A DNA stretch of 18,557 nt, from positions 1 to 18,557 of the forward strand of contig JAQUEZ010000112.1 in NCBI GenBank assembly GCA_028684915.1, read 5' to 3'. The position numbers were made by a program, and so were the translations under genes. The notes below the pieces were generated by a model. The model worked only from the letters and a program-made list of their open reading frames with translations, did not search any database and was not told the DNA's origin. Shown here piece by piece: positions 1-7,475 of the stretch (position 1 is its first letter; the number at the start of each line of letters is the position of its first letter). This DNA is from Desulfobulbus sp. GTDB taxonomy: Bacteria; Desulfobacterota; Desulfobulbia; Desulfobulbales; Desulfobulbaceae.

Positions 1-2
1 TG

Positions 3-419
3 AACAAACCCAGAGGGCGAAGGAACAAGGTGCTCTTCATTCATGCGGTGAACGAGGTGACCCGCGAGCGGGCACAGAGCTTCCTCACCGATGACCATAT
101 TCAGCGCCTTGTCACCGCCTATCAGGCTTTCGACAATGAAGACGGCTTTACCAGGGTGGCCAGTAACGACGAGATCCGGGACAAAGGCTGCAACCTGAGC
201 ATCCCGCTTTACGTTCGATTGGCCAACGGAAACGGCAATGCCAACGGAGCGGGTGAAACCATCAGCCTCAAACAGGCTATTGCGAAATGGCAGAAAAGCT
301 CGATGGCATTGCGGGAGTCGATGGATGGCCTCTTTGAGGTGCTGGAACAACACACGGATCATTTTCCCGGCGGCACGAAAACGATCCGGGCCTCCGGTGA
401 CAACGAGTCGCGATTTTGA
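3..419 (+). CDS. hsdM: Type I restriction-modification methyltransferase subunit HsdM, C-terminal part (5' end outside window)
   Basis: This frame is open from the left edge to TGA at 417-419, giving about 138 codons. It is the tail of the modification subunit, which methylates adenine in the target set by HsdS. The reading before the first possible start (NKPRGRRNKVLFIHAVNEV) matches the conserved 'GKVLFI.A' segment of HsdM, followed by a segment like 'FL.DDHI.R.V.AY'. A GTG at position 30 is therefore internal and not a start. The catalytic motifs (SAM binding, NPPF) would lie upstream and are not visible. The next gene starts 14 bases downstream, and an hsdS and an hsdR follow in the same operon, which supports the call. 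It could be a fragment, since only the end is seen. Confidence 0.85.
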   Translation, partial: NKPRGRRNKVLFIHAVNEVTRERAQSFLTDDHIQRLVTAYQAFDNEDGFTRVASNDEIRDKGCNLSIPLYVRLANGNGNANGAGETISLKQAIAKWQKSSMALRESMDGLFEVLEQHTDHFPGGTKTIRASGDNESRF

Positions 420-433
420 AAGTGGAGAAAGAA

Positions 434-1468
434 ATGAGCGAGCTGAGCAAAAACAATCCCGGCACGGACTACGCGCACCTCCTTGCCGAAGTAAAAGAGC
501 GCGTCCGTTCGGCACAGTATGCAGCGCTGAAAGCGGTCAATACCGAGCTGGTTGGGTTATACTGGGATATCGGGCGGATGATCGCCGAGCGTCAGGAAAA
601 GTCCGGATGGGGCAGGTCGGTCGTGGAAAACCTGTCTGGGGACTTGCGGCGGGAGTTTCCCGGAGTCGCCGGTTTTTCGGTGCAGAACCTCTGGTACATG
701 CGCCAGTTTTATCTGGAATATAGCGGCCATGAAAAACTCCAACCACTAGTTGGAGAAATTGCCTGGGCTCATAATCTGGTCATAATGAGCAAGTGCAAGG
801 ACTCTCTGGAACGAGAATTCTATATCCGCATGACCCGCAAATTTGGCTGGTCGAAGAATGTCCTCATCCATCAGATCGACAACCAGAGCTACGAGAAATC
901 CCTGCTCGGCCAGACCAATTTCGATCAGGTTCTAACGCCCGAGCTTCGCGCCCAAGCCAAGCTGGCGGTGAAGGACGAGTACACCTTCGATTTTTTGGAG
1001 CTGGGCGAGGAGCACAGCGAGCGTGAGTTGGAACGGGCGCTCATCGCCCGGATCGAGGATTTTCTGCGGGCCATGGGCGGCATGTTCGCCTTTATGGGGA
1101 GCCAGTACAGGTTGGAGGTGGACGGCAAAGAGTTTTTCATCGATCTGTTGCTGTTTCATCGACGTCTGCGCTGCCTTGTGGCCATCGAACTGAAGGTCGG
1201 AGATTTTCAGCCGGAGTTTGTCGGCAAAATGCAGTTTTACCTGACCGCGCTGGACCGGCAGGTCCGGCAAGAGAACGAAAATCCTTCCATCGGTATCATT
1301 CTTTGCAAGGAAAAGCGCCGCACCATCGTCGAGTATGCCTTGCACGACGCCCGCAAACCCATCGGCGTGGCTACCTATGAGATTACCAAAACCCTGCCCA
1401 AGGAATTGAGGGGACAACTGCCCCAGCCGGAAGAGATCGCGGCCTTGCTGGAGGGGATTGAAAAATGA
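434..1468 (+). CDS. DUF1016/YhcG-type PD-(D/E)XK nuclease family protein
   Basis: This 344-aa protein has the two-part layout of the DUF1016 (YhcG) family. An N-terminal helical domain (about residues 12-150) contains the family-typical 'LYWDIGRMI', 'GWG..VVE.LS.DL' and 'FS.QNLWYMRQFY' segments. A C-terminal PD-(D/E)XK nuclease domain (about 175-330) has D237 in 'FFIDLLLFH' and E252/K254 in 'VAIELK', then 'KMQFYL'. All three catalytic residues are present, so a metal-dependent DNA endonuclease is likely, though its role is not established. The start is ATG at 434, preceded by GGAG at 424-427; an in-frame TTG at 416 lacks a better site. It overlaps the next gene by ATGA. Its position between hsdM and hsdS suggests it was recruited as an R-linked accessory gene. 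Length is normal for the family. Confidence 0.88.
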   Translation: MSELSKNNPGTDYAHLLAEVKERVRSAQYAALKAVNTELVGLYWDIGRMIAERQEKSGWGRSVVENLSGDLRREFPGVAGFSVQNLWYMRQFYLEYSGHEKLQPLVGEIAWAHNLVIMSKCKDSLEREFYIRMTRKFGWSKNVLIHQIDNQSYEKSLLGQTNFDQVLTPELRAQAKLAVKDEYTFDFLELGEEHSERELERALIARIEDFLRAMGGMFAFMGSQYRLEVDGKEFFIDLLLFHRRLRCLVAIELKVGDFQPEFVGKMQFYLTALDRQVRQENENPSIGIILCKEKRRTIVEYALHDARKPIGVATYEITKTLPKELRGQLPQPEEIAALLEGIEK

Positions 1469-2286
1469 GCGTACGCCCTCCATTTGATCCAGGCACTGTC
1501 GAGGCCATGGCCAAAGTGCTTGGTGAGGCTGGATCAGGGACTGATATCAGTCGATATCTTCAAATGAACGGATTGGTTGATGACTCTGGCGAGTCCACCA
1601 AATGGAGGCGGCTCAATTCGGTATTTCTGAAAAGCCAAGCCATGACAAAGAGCGCTAATCAAATTCTTGCCTTTGTCAAATCCTACCTTATTCCAACCCG
1701 CTTTGTTGGAAAACGAGATGAGTTCGAATGTCATCGAGTTGAACTCAACGCGATCTTGATTCTGCATGGCCTTGAGTATGGCAAAGATGGTCAATTCAGA
1801 TTCACAACTCATGCCAAAACATTGGATGAAGCAGAGATGCGAGCCCAAGGCGTTCGTAACAAGTTGGCTCCCCGCAACACGCATCCTGAGGTCTATAAAT
1901 ACTGCCAGCCTGAATTGATGCAGGATAATTATTTCCACGCTGTTTTTGAAGCCAGCAAAGGATTGTTTCAAAGGATTCGTGATCTTTCCGGTCTTGAAGC
2001 CGATGGTACCAATTTGATTGATAGAGTTTTCTCGGTTGAAAGGCCATACCTCGCATTTAACACCCTTCAGACTGAAACAGAAAAATCAGAACATAAAGGA
2101 TTCGCACAGCTTCTGAAAGGTTGTGCAGCGGCAATCCGTAACCCGCTGGCGCACGGCCCCAAAATACTGTGGCAGGGAGAGATCGACGCCGCTGATTATC
2201 TCACCCTGATTTCCATGCTGCACAGAAAGCTGGATCAATGCGTCAAAGTTCCCAGTTCCACTGGCGGAGGGTTGCATGAACGCTAA
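1465..2286 (+). CDS. TIGR02391-like protein with C-terminal HEPN-type motif
   Basis: This is a 273-aa protein. The C-terminal half (about residues 155-255) resembles the TIGR02391 (Ymh) family: 'FEASKGLFQRIRDLSG..ADG..LID.VFS', then 'GF.QLLKG.A.AIRNPLAHG'. R225-N226-P-L-A-H230 fits the Rx4H active-site motif of HEPN-fold ribonucleases, which are common in abortive infection and toxin systems. The N-terminal 150 residues resemble nothing I recognise. The ATG at 1465 overlaps the TGA of the nuclease gene (ATGA), and the gene itself overlaps the next one by 11 bases, so translation is probably coupled. By eye its GC content is lower than that of the flanking hsdM and DUF1016 genes. RNase activity is inferred from the motif only. 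A purely structural HEPN-like partner is also possible. Confidence 0.7.
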   Translation: MSVRPPFDPGTVEAMAKVLGEAGSGTDISRYLQMNGLVDDSGESTKWRRLNSVFLKSQAMTKSANQILAFVKSYLIPTRFVGKRDEFECHRVELNAILILHGLEYGKDGQFRFTTHAKTLDEAEMRAQGVRNKLAPRNTHPEVYKYCQPELMQDNYFHAVFEASKGLFQRIRDLSGLEADGTNLIDRVFSVERPYLAFNTLQTETEKSEHKGFAQLLKGCAAAIRNPLAHGPKILWQGEIDAADYLTLISMLHRKLDQCVKVPSSTGGGLHER

Positions 2287-3592
2287 AACGCCTTTCTCTC
2301 AAGAGGACCTGAACGAAATCTTCAAAATTTCACCCGCAGATCCAGATCGCGTGATTTCAAGGGAAAGCAGCAGCCTTGAATTCAAGGAGTCATTTGGTTG
2401 GGCGAGTTTGCCGAAGTACCTAAAAACAAGCGCCGCGTATGCCAATACCAAAGGTGGCTATATCGTATTTGGAATTGCCAATAAGCCGCACCGTCTTTGC
2501 GGCCTTTCAGGCGCGAACCTGAAGTTATTCGAGGATCTTGATCCAGAGAAGATGTCACGCAACTTCAATGAACACTTTGCTCCGGAAATAGAATGGACGA
2601 TTCAGGAATATGAGCTTCAAGGGAAGGTTTTTGGTCTTCTTTATATCCATGAGGCCAAGGACAAGCCAGTCGTCTGCACCAAAGATGCTGGGAAAGAGCT
2701 GAAAGAGGGGGATATTTACTACCGATATCGAGGCCGCTCACAGCGCATTAAATATCCTGAGCTGCGAGTCATTCTTGAGGCCAAGAGGGAAGCTGAACAA
2801 CGTCTATGGATGCAGCACCTCGAAAATATAGCACGTATCGGTGTTCGAGATGCTGGAATTTTCGATCTGCACACCGGTAGCGTGACCGGTTCTGGAGGTT
2901 CGTTCCTGATTGATGAATCACTTCTCAGTCAGCTCTCCTTTATAAAAGAAGGTGAATTTTCTGAGGTGAAGGGAAAGCCCGCGCTCAAGCTGATCGGCCA
3001 TGTCGAACCTCTGACTGGAGCTGTTATCGGTACAACTCAAAAGCAAATTGTAAAAACCAAAGGCATAAGGACTGCCGACATCGTGATTAGCGCTTTGAAT
3101 CAGGGCAATGTTCCTGAGCCAGACGAATACATCAAACAAATATGCTTTGAAAGTACCGCATTTCTGCCTGTTTACTATTTCATCAAGAAGTCTGGAATGA
3201 CTGTGGCCAAGACTATCGAGATGCTCGAAGGTGTGGTGTCAAGATCAGTCACACGAGGGAAAATGATTGAACGCCTGAGGAGTGGGAATACCCAAAAACT
3301 GGCAATGCCTGACGGGAACTCAGCCGCAGCCGCAGTAAAAAGAAAGTATGCAGAGGAGTTGCGCAGCAAAAAGGTCAACACAGGGCTTGCGGGGAAAGAG
3401 CTTGAATATTGCCTTCAAGCCATCCGCGGCCTGACGGTGGGCGAAGTCAAATCCAATTCGAATTATGTCAGAGAGCTTTTGCGGAACTGGTTTAACAAGC
3501 ACTACGCATCGGCAAAAGGTCCACTGGCTGACAACTTGCGACGGGCAATTTGCTGGGTCGATGAAGCATTGAATATGGGAGACTGCAAATGA
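2276..3592 (+). CDS. AlbA_2 (Schlafen-like) putative DNA-binding domain protein
   Basis: This is a 438-aa protein. The N-terminal domain (about residues 28-165) matches the AlbA_2/Schlafen-type fold: 'ESSSLEFKESF' (E30, E35, K37), then 'SAAYANTKGGYIVFGIAN' with the conserved N-T-x-GG, and 'GDIYYRYRGRSQRI' closing the domain. Such domains occur in putative transcription factors, helicases and Schlafen-type nucleases. The rest (about 190-438) has no domain I recognise; it is mixed and basic with 'RSVTRGKMIERLRSG'. The ATG at 2276 lies inside the end of the preceding gene and follows a purine-rich GGCGGAGGG site at 2263-2271. The stop overlaps the hsdS start (ATGA). The gene could regulate the operon or act as an accessory nucleic-acid-binding effector; the sequence does not decide this. 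Confidence 0.75.
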   Translation: MNAKTPFSQEDLNEIFKISPADPDRVISRESSSLEFKESFGWASLPKYLKTSAAYANTKGGYIVFGIANKPHRLCGLSGANLKLFEDLDPEKMSRNFNEHFAPEIEWTIQEYELQGKVFGLLYIHEAKDKPVVCTKDAGKELKEGDIYYRYRGRSQRIKYPELRVILEAKREAEQRLWMQHLENIARIGVRDAGIFDLHTGSVTGSGGSFLIDESLLSQLSFIKEGEFSEVKGKPALKLIGHVEPLTGAVIGTTQKQIVKTKGIRTADIVISALNQGNVPEPDEYIKQICFESTAFLPVYYFIKKSGMTVAKTIEMLEGVVSRSVTRGKMIERLRSGNTQKLAMPDGNSAAAAVKRKYAEELRSKKVNTGLAGKELEYCLQAIRGLTVGEVKSNSNYVRELLRNWFNKHYASAKGPLADNLRRAICWVDEALNMGDCK

Positions 3593-4776
3593 GCGTGCAA
3601 TCCTTGAAACCTGGCTGGAAGCTGGTGAAATTCGGCGAGGTGGTGAAGAACGCCAATCTTGTGGAGCGTGATCCCAAGGACAATGGCGTTGAAAGAATTG
3701 TCGGGCTCGAACACATCGACCCAGAAAATCTGCATATTCGTCGTTGGAGCTCCGTTACGGATGGCACATCGTTTACCCGCAAATTCCTGCCGGGGCAAAC
3801 TCTTTTCGGCAAGCGCCGGGCCTATCAACGCAAGGTCGCCTACGCCGAATTTGCAGGCATTTGCTCCGGGGACATCCTGACGTTCGAGCCGAAAAACAGC
3901 AAGGTACTGCTCCCGGATCTTCTGCCGTTTATCTGCCAAAGCGATGCCTTCTTCGATCACGCGCTTGATACCTCGGCTGGTTCGTTGTCACCGAGAACCA
4001 GTTGGACGGCGTTGAGGGATTTTGAGTTTCCGCTGCCACCCCTCGATGAACAGAGGCGCATTGCTGAGATCCTGTGGACGGCGGATGAGGCAATACAAAA
4101 ATACAAAGAATCACTTAATGCACTGACAGCCTTTAAGAGCCAAACGCTCAGAGTGTCATTGCGGCATGAGTCAACCCACGAAGTGTCATGTGCTAAATTG
4201 TACTGTATTCCACCTCAGAACGGTTTTTCTCCTAAGACCAACGCATCTGAAGTGGGATGCCCCACATTGAGTATTGGCGCAGTGAGGGATGGAAAAGTTA
4301 ATCCGAATGGAAATACAAAATACGCCGAGATATCACCGTCTGACCTTGAGAAGTTTCGTTTAATGTCGGGGGATATCTTGGTTGTCAGAGGTAACGGCAA
4401 CAAAACTTTGTGTGGAAAAGCTGGTCTTGTATCAGAAGTTCCAGAGGATTGTTTTTATCCTGATCTTCTCATCCGAATAGCTTTCGATGAGAAAAAGATT
4501 CTTCCTGCATTTGCGGTCGAACAATGGAATGATCAGTTGCCCCATAGTAGGCTCCTCGCATTTGCCAAATCTACCAATGGCATATGGAAAATAAACGGGA
4601 AGGATCTGCGCCAACACAAGTTGCTTGTCCCTAACCTTGATGTGCAGAAAAAAATCGTAAATCAGTTATTAGTCATTGGCGTTCGTGAAAAAGAGTTATC
4701 CGAACACATCGAAGCTCTTCTTCGGCTTCAGCGGCAAATCTCGAATGATGTAATAAAGGAATCCGCTAATGCCTAA
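3589..4776 (+). CDS. hsdS: Type I restriction-modification specificity subunit HsdS
   Basis: This 395-aa protein has the usual HsdS layout. The first target-recognition domain (about residues 5-145) ends in the conserved 'FPLPPLDEQRRIAEIL' helix start (147-162) and a coiled-coil spacer (about 163-192). The second recognition domain (about 200-350) has 'SGDILVVRGNG' (260-270) and ends with 'LLVPNLDVQKKIVNQLL' and a second spacer helix (351-390). The protein sets the split DNA target for HsdM methylation and HsdR cleavage. The start overlaps the preceding stop (ATGA), and the stop overlaps the next ORF (ATG at 4769) by 8 bases. The second half (from about 4140) looks more AT-rich than the first, which would fit exchange of the second recognition domain; this is an impression and not a count. 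Confidence 0.93.
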   Translation: MSVQSLKPGWKLVKFGEVVKNANLVERDPKDNGVERIVGLEHIDPENLHIRRWSSVTDGTSFTRKFLPGQTLFGKRRAYQRKVAYAEFAGICSGDILTFEPKNSKVLLPDLLPFICQSDAFFDHALDTSAGSLSPRTSWTALRDFEFPLPPLDEQRRIAEILWTADEAIQKYKESLNALTAFKSQTLRVSLRHESTHEVSCAKLYCIPPQNGFSPKTNASEVGCPTLSIGAVRDGKVNPNGNTKYAEISPSDLEKFRLMSGDILVVRGNGNKTLCGKAGLVSEVPEDCFYPDLLIRIAFDEKKILPAFAVEQWNDQLPHSRLLAFAKSTNGIWKINGKDLRQHKLLVPNLDVQKKIVNQLLVIGVREKELSEHIEALLRLQRQISNDVIKESANA

Positions 4777-4894
4777 CGAAGAAAACACGGTCGAACATAC
4801 GGCCGACACACTCTGCGTCGGCGTGACTTTGGAAATGGTTGCCGAAATGCTTGTGTGCTACGGCGGTGCATGTATCAGAACTCAAGGAGACTGA
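4769..4894 (+). CDS. 41-codon ORF starting like HsdR; possible hsdR 5' remnant or coupling peptide
   Basis: A short ORF begins at ATG 4769, overlaps the hsdS stop by 8 bases and ends at TGA 4892-4894, four bases before the helicase ATG. AAGGA at 4756-4760 is a well-spaced ribosome binding site. The peptide starts MPNEENTVEH, and HsdR downstream starts MTCFNEENTVEQ. At DNA level 4775-4797 and 7484-7506 agree at 21 of 23 positions, in the same codon phase. The rest of the peptide (with 'VGVTLEMVAEML') shows no clear HsdR similarity. The simplest reading is that this was the start of hsdR before the helicase cassette arrived, now kept as a short leader that couples translation from hsdS to the helicase. 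Whether a peptide is made is unknown. Confidence 0.5.
   Translation: MPNEENTVEHTADTLCVGVTLEMVAEMLVCYGGACIRTQGD
4775..4797 (+). repeat. 23-bp direct repeat, left copy (flanks helicase cassette)
   Basis: This is near-identical (21/23) to 7484-7506 within the start of hsdR. The two differences fall at third codon positions, and both copies are read in the same phase. The pair brackets the helicase gene. Confidence 0.8.
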
Positions 4895-4898
4895 CTCC

Positions 4899-7475
4899 AT
4901 GTCATTTAAAATTCCTCAAAAATCATCGGTATCCATCAAAGACCCCGAATCGTTATTCCGTGACTTGAGGGATCGTACCGTTGAAGGGCTTCTTGCACAG
5001 CAGGCAGACATGCTTCGTAGATACATGGATCACGTTGACAAACGTGACATAGCGCTTGAGTTGCCTACCGGCAGCGGTAAAACCTTGGTCGGTCTTCTGA
5101 TTGCAGAATGGCGCAGAAGAATAAAACGTGAGCGATGTATACTGCTTTGCCCAACCAAGCAGCTTGTCCATCAGGTCGTCGAACAGGCTAAAGAAAAATA
5201 TGGGATCAACGCCCTCGATTTTTCGGGCTCCAAGCACCAATACCCGGAGGCCGATAAAACCGCTTTTAATAATTGCGAATCAATAGCTGTTGCCACCTAT
5301 AGCGCTCTATTCAACACGAACCCATTTTTCAGCGACGTTCATGCACTCATTTTTGACGATGCGCACGCCGCTGAAAATTATGTGTCGAGTTTTTGGTCAC
5401 TGGAAATCAGGCGCTATCAGGACGGGACGACCTTCAATGCAATTTGGCAGATAATCGCACCCCTCACCACAGAAAATGACCAACTCCGTTACGATCAGGA
5501 TAATGACGGATCGCTTGATACATCGTTCGTCAATAAGGTCCCGACGCCTTATTTACTCAAATGCAGGACAGCGCTGACGGTTGCGATGGACAATGCTTCC
5601 AGAGGTAATGATGAATACGGTTATCGATGGCGCATGATCAGAGACCACCTTCACGCCTGCCATCTCTATTACACCAGCAATTCAATTCTCATTCGTCCTC
5701 TTATCGCCCCTACCAAGAGCTTTCCGCCGTTTCAGAATGCGCGACAGCGTATTTACATGTCGGCAACTCTCGGTGAAGGTGGAGACCTGGAAAGAATTTT
5801 CGGCCGTAAAACAATCGAACGAATTCCTGCTCCAGAGGGCTGGGATAAGCAGGGAATCGGCCGACGTTTTTTCGTGTTTCCTATGCGGAAATGGGATGAA
5901 GAGACTTCATTGAATCTCGCGATTTCCTGGATTACGAAATTTGACAGAGCACTAGTCCTCACCCCAAGCAACCGCGACGCCGACAAAGTAAAAGAAGCCA
6001 TCAGGGCACTCACGGTGACGCAGGGTCACACCCTCTTTGACGCCGCACAGTTGGAGGCGTCGAAGAAATCTTTCACTGGGGCCAGTTCTACCATTGCGGT
6101 TCTGGCGAACAGGTATGATGGGATCGATCTGATCGGAGATGAATGCCGATACTTGATAATCTATGGTCTCCCGGAATCAACCAATCTTCAGGAGCGTTTT
6201 ATCATCAGTCGATTAGGCGCGTCTGTTCTTTTCCAGGTTCGTATCCGCACCAGAATTACCCAGGCGGTAGGAAGATGCACGCGTTCATCAACCGACTACG
6301 CACTTGTGGTTATTATCGGCGATAAGGTACATCAGTATTTCCATTTGCCGGAAAAAAGAGAGACTCTACACCCAGAACTTCAAGCAGAAGTCAATTTTGG
6401 TGTCGAGCAATCAAAAGTCGAGAAGCCATCTGAGTTGGGGGATAACATCGACATATTTGTTGCCCATGGGCCTGAGTGGAAATCGGCGGATAACCATATA
6501 TTGGAAACCAGAGATGAACTGGTCCAATCGCCCATACCTTCCGCTACTCCGCTCGGGAACTCGGTTGTTCATGAAGTGAAATTTCACGATGCCCTTTGGT
6601 CTGGCGATTTTGACAGTGCTCTCTCGTCAGCAAAAAATGTGCTTGCCAGCCTTGCTGGAGGGCATGACCTGAAAGGGTACTCCGCTCTTTGGAATTACCT
6701 TGCTGGCTCAGCTGCCTACCAAGCAAATCAAGCACAAGTAGCTCAAGAACATTTTTCGGCAGCATTTTCATGCGCCAGTACGTTGCCATGGCTGAAACAG
6801 ATTCAACTACTGATCTCCAGCCAGGAACCGGAAGCACCTATCGAGATCATTTACGGAGAACGAATCGAACGTATTGAAGGAATCTTTGAACGGTTTGGCA
6901 AGTCCGGAAGCGTAAAAATTGAAAAATATTTACAGGCTATTCGGCAGGGACTTTCAAGCACAGAATCGAAACCATTCGAGGAAGCGCAGGTGAAACTTGG
7001 TTGTCTCCTGGGTTTTGAAACAGGCAACACAGAACGATCCGGTGATCCGGACCCTTGGTGGATCTTTGGCCGACAGGGCATTGTCTTTGAAGATTACACG
7101 GCAACCGGTGATAATCCTATTGTCTCCAAGGAAAAAACACTTCAGGCCAAGGCACATCCGGATACCCTGGCTGCCGAACATCCAGGAGTAAGTTTCTCGG
7201 TTGTATTTTGTTCAACTTCAGACAAATTACATTTCGCTGCTGAACCTCATACGGGAGATGTTTATTACATCAGCGTTGAAGATTTTAAAAATTTTTCAGA
7301 AGAGTGCATGGCAACAATGCGTGTGCTTTGGGACTCTTTCCAGTCGCCTGGAGTTATTGAATGGCGAGAATTTGCTGCACGCAAAATCAACGAATCGAGG
7401 CTAGGAAGCGATGACATTCTGGCACGATTGACGAGCAAAAAACTTTCCTCATTGGCAAGAGGTCAACAGAAATGA
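4899..7475 (+). CDS. DEAD/DEAH-type superfamily 2 helicase embedded between hsdS and hsdR
   Basis: This 858-aa protein has superfamily 2 helicase motifs: Walker A 'LPTGSGKT' (about 55-62), 'CPTKQLVHQV' (motif Ia), 'FDDAH' (152-156, a DEAH variant), 'YMSATL' (about 286-291, motif III), 'LIIYGLPESTNLQ', and motif VI 'QAVGRCTRSSTDYALV' (about 454-470), which resembles the XPD/DinG-type C-terminal helicase domain. The last 350 residues are of unknown type; part around 'SALWNYLAGSAAYQANQAQ' is helical and could be repeat-like. I chose ATG 4899 because AAGGAGA lies at 4884-4890; an in-frame TTG at 4839 lacks such a site and falls within the short upstream ORF. The stop overlaps the hsdR start (ATGA). 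No nuclease motif is visible. It probably acts with or beside the restriction complex; its function is not known. Confidence 0.85.
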   Translation: MSFKIPQKSSVSIKDPESLFRDLRDRTVEGLLAQQADMLRRYMDHVDKRDIALELPTGSGKTLVGLLIAEWRRRIKRERCILLCPTKQLVHQVVEQAKEKYGINALDFSGSKHQYPEADKTAFNNCESIAVATYSALFNTNPFFSDVHALIFDDAHAAENYVSSFWSLEIRRYQDGTTFNAIWQIIAPLTTENDQLRYDQDNDGSLDTSFVNKVPTPYLLKCRTALTVAMDNASRGNDEYGYRWRMIRDHLHACHLYYTSNSILIRPLIAPTKSFPPFQNARQRIYMSATLGEGGDLERIFGRKTIERIPAPEGWDKQGIGRRFFVFPMRKWDEETSLNLAISWITKFDRALVLTPSNRDADKVKEAIRALTVTQGHTLFDAAQLEASKKSFTGASSTIAVLANRYDGIDLIGDECRYLIIYGLPESTNLQERFIISRLGASVLFQVRIRTRITQAVGRCTRSSTDYALVVIIGDKVHQYFHLPEKRETLHPELQAEVNFGVEQSKVEKPSELGDNIDIFVAHGPEWKSADNHILETRDELVQSPIPSATPLGNSVVHEVKFHDALWSGDFDSALSSAKNVLASLAGGHDLKGYSALWNYLAGSAAYQANQAQVAQEHFSAAFSCASTLPWLKQIQLLISSQEPEAPIEIIYGERIERIEGIFERFGKSGSVKIEKYLQAIRQGLSSTESKPFEEAQVKLGCLLGFETGNTERSGDPDPWWIFGRQGIVFEDYTATGDNPIVSKEKTLQAKAHPDTLAAEHPGVSFSVVFCSTSDKLHFAAEPHTGDVYYISVEDFKNFSEECMATMRVLWDSFQSPGVIEWREFAARKINESRLGSDDILARLTSKKLSSLARGQQK

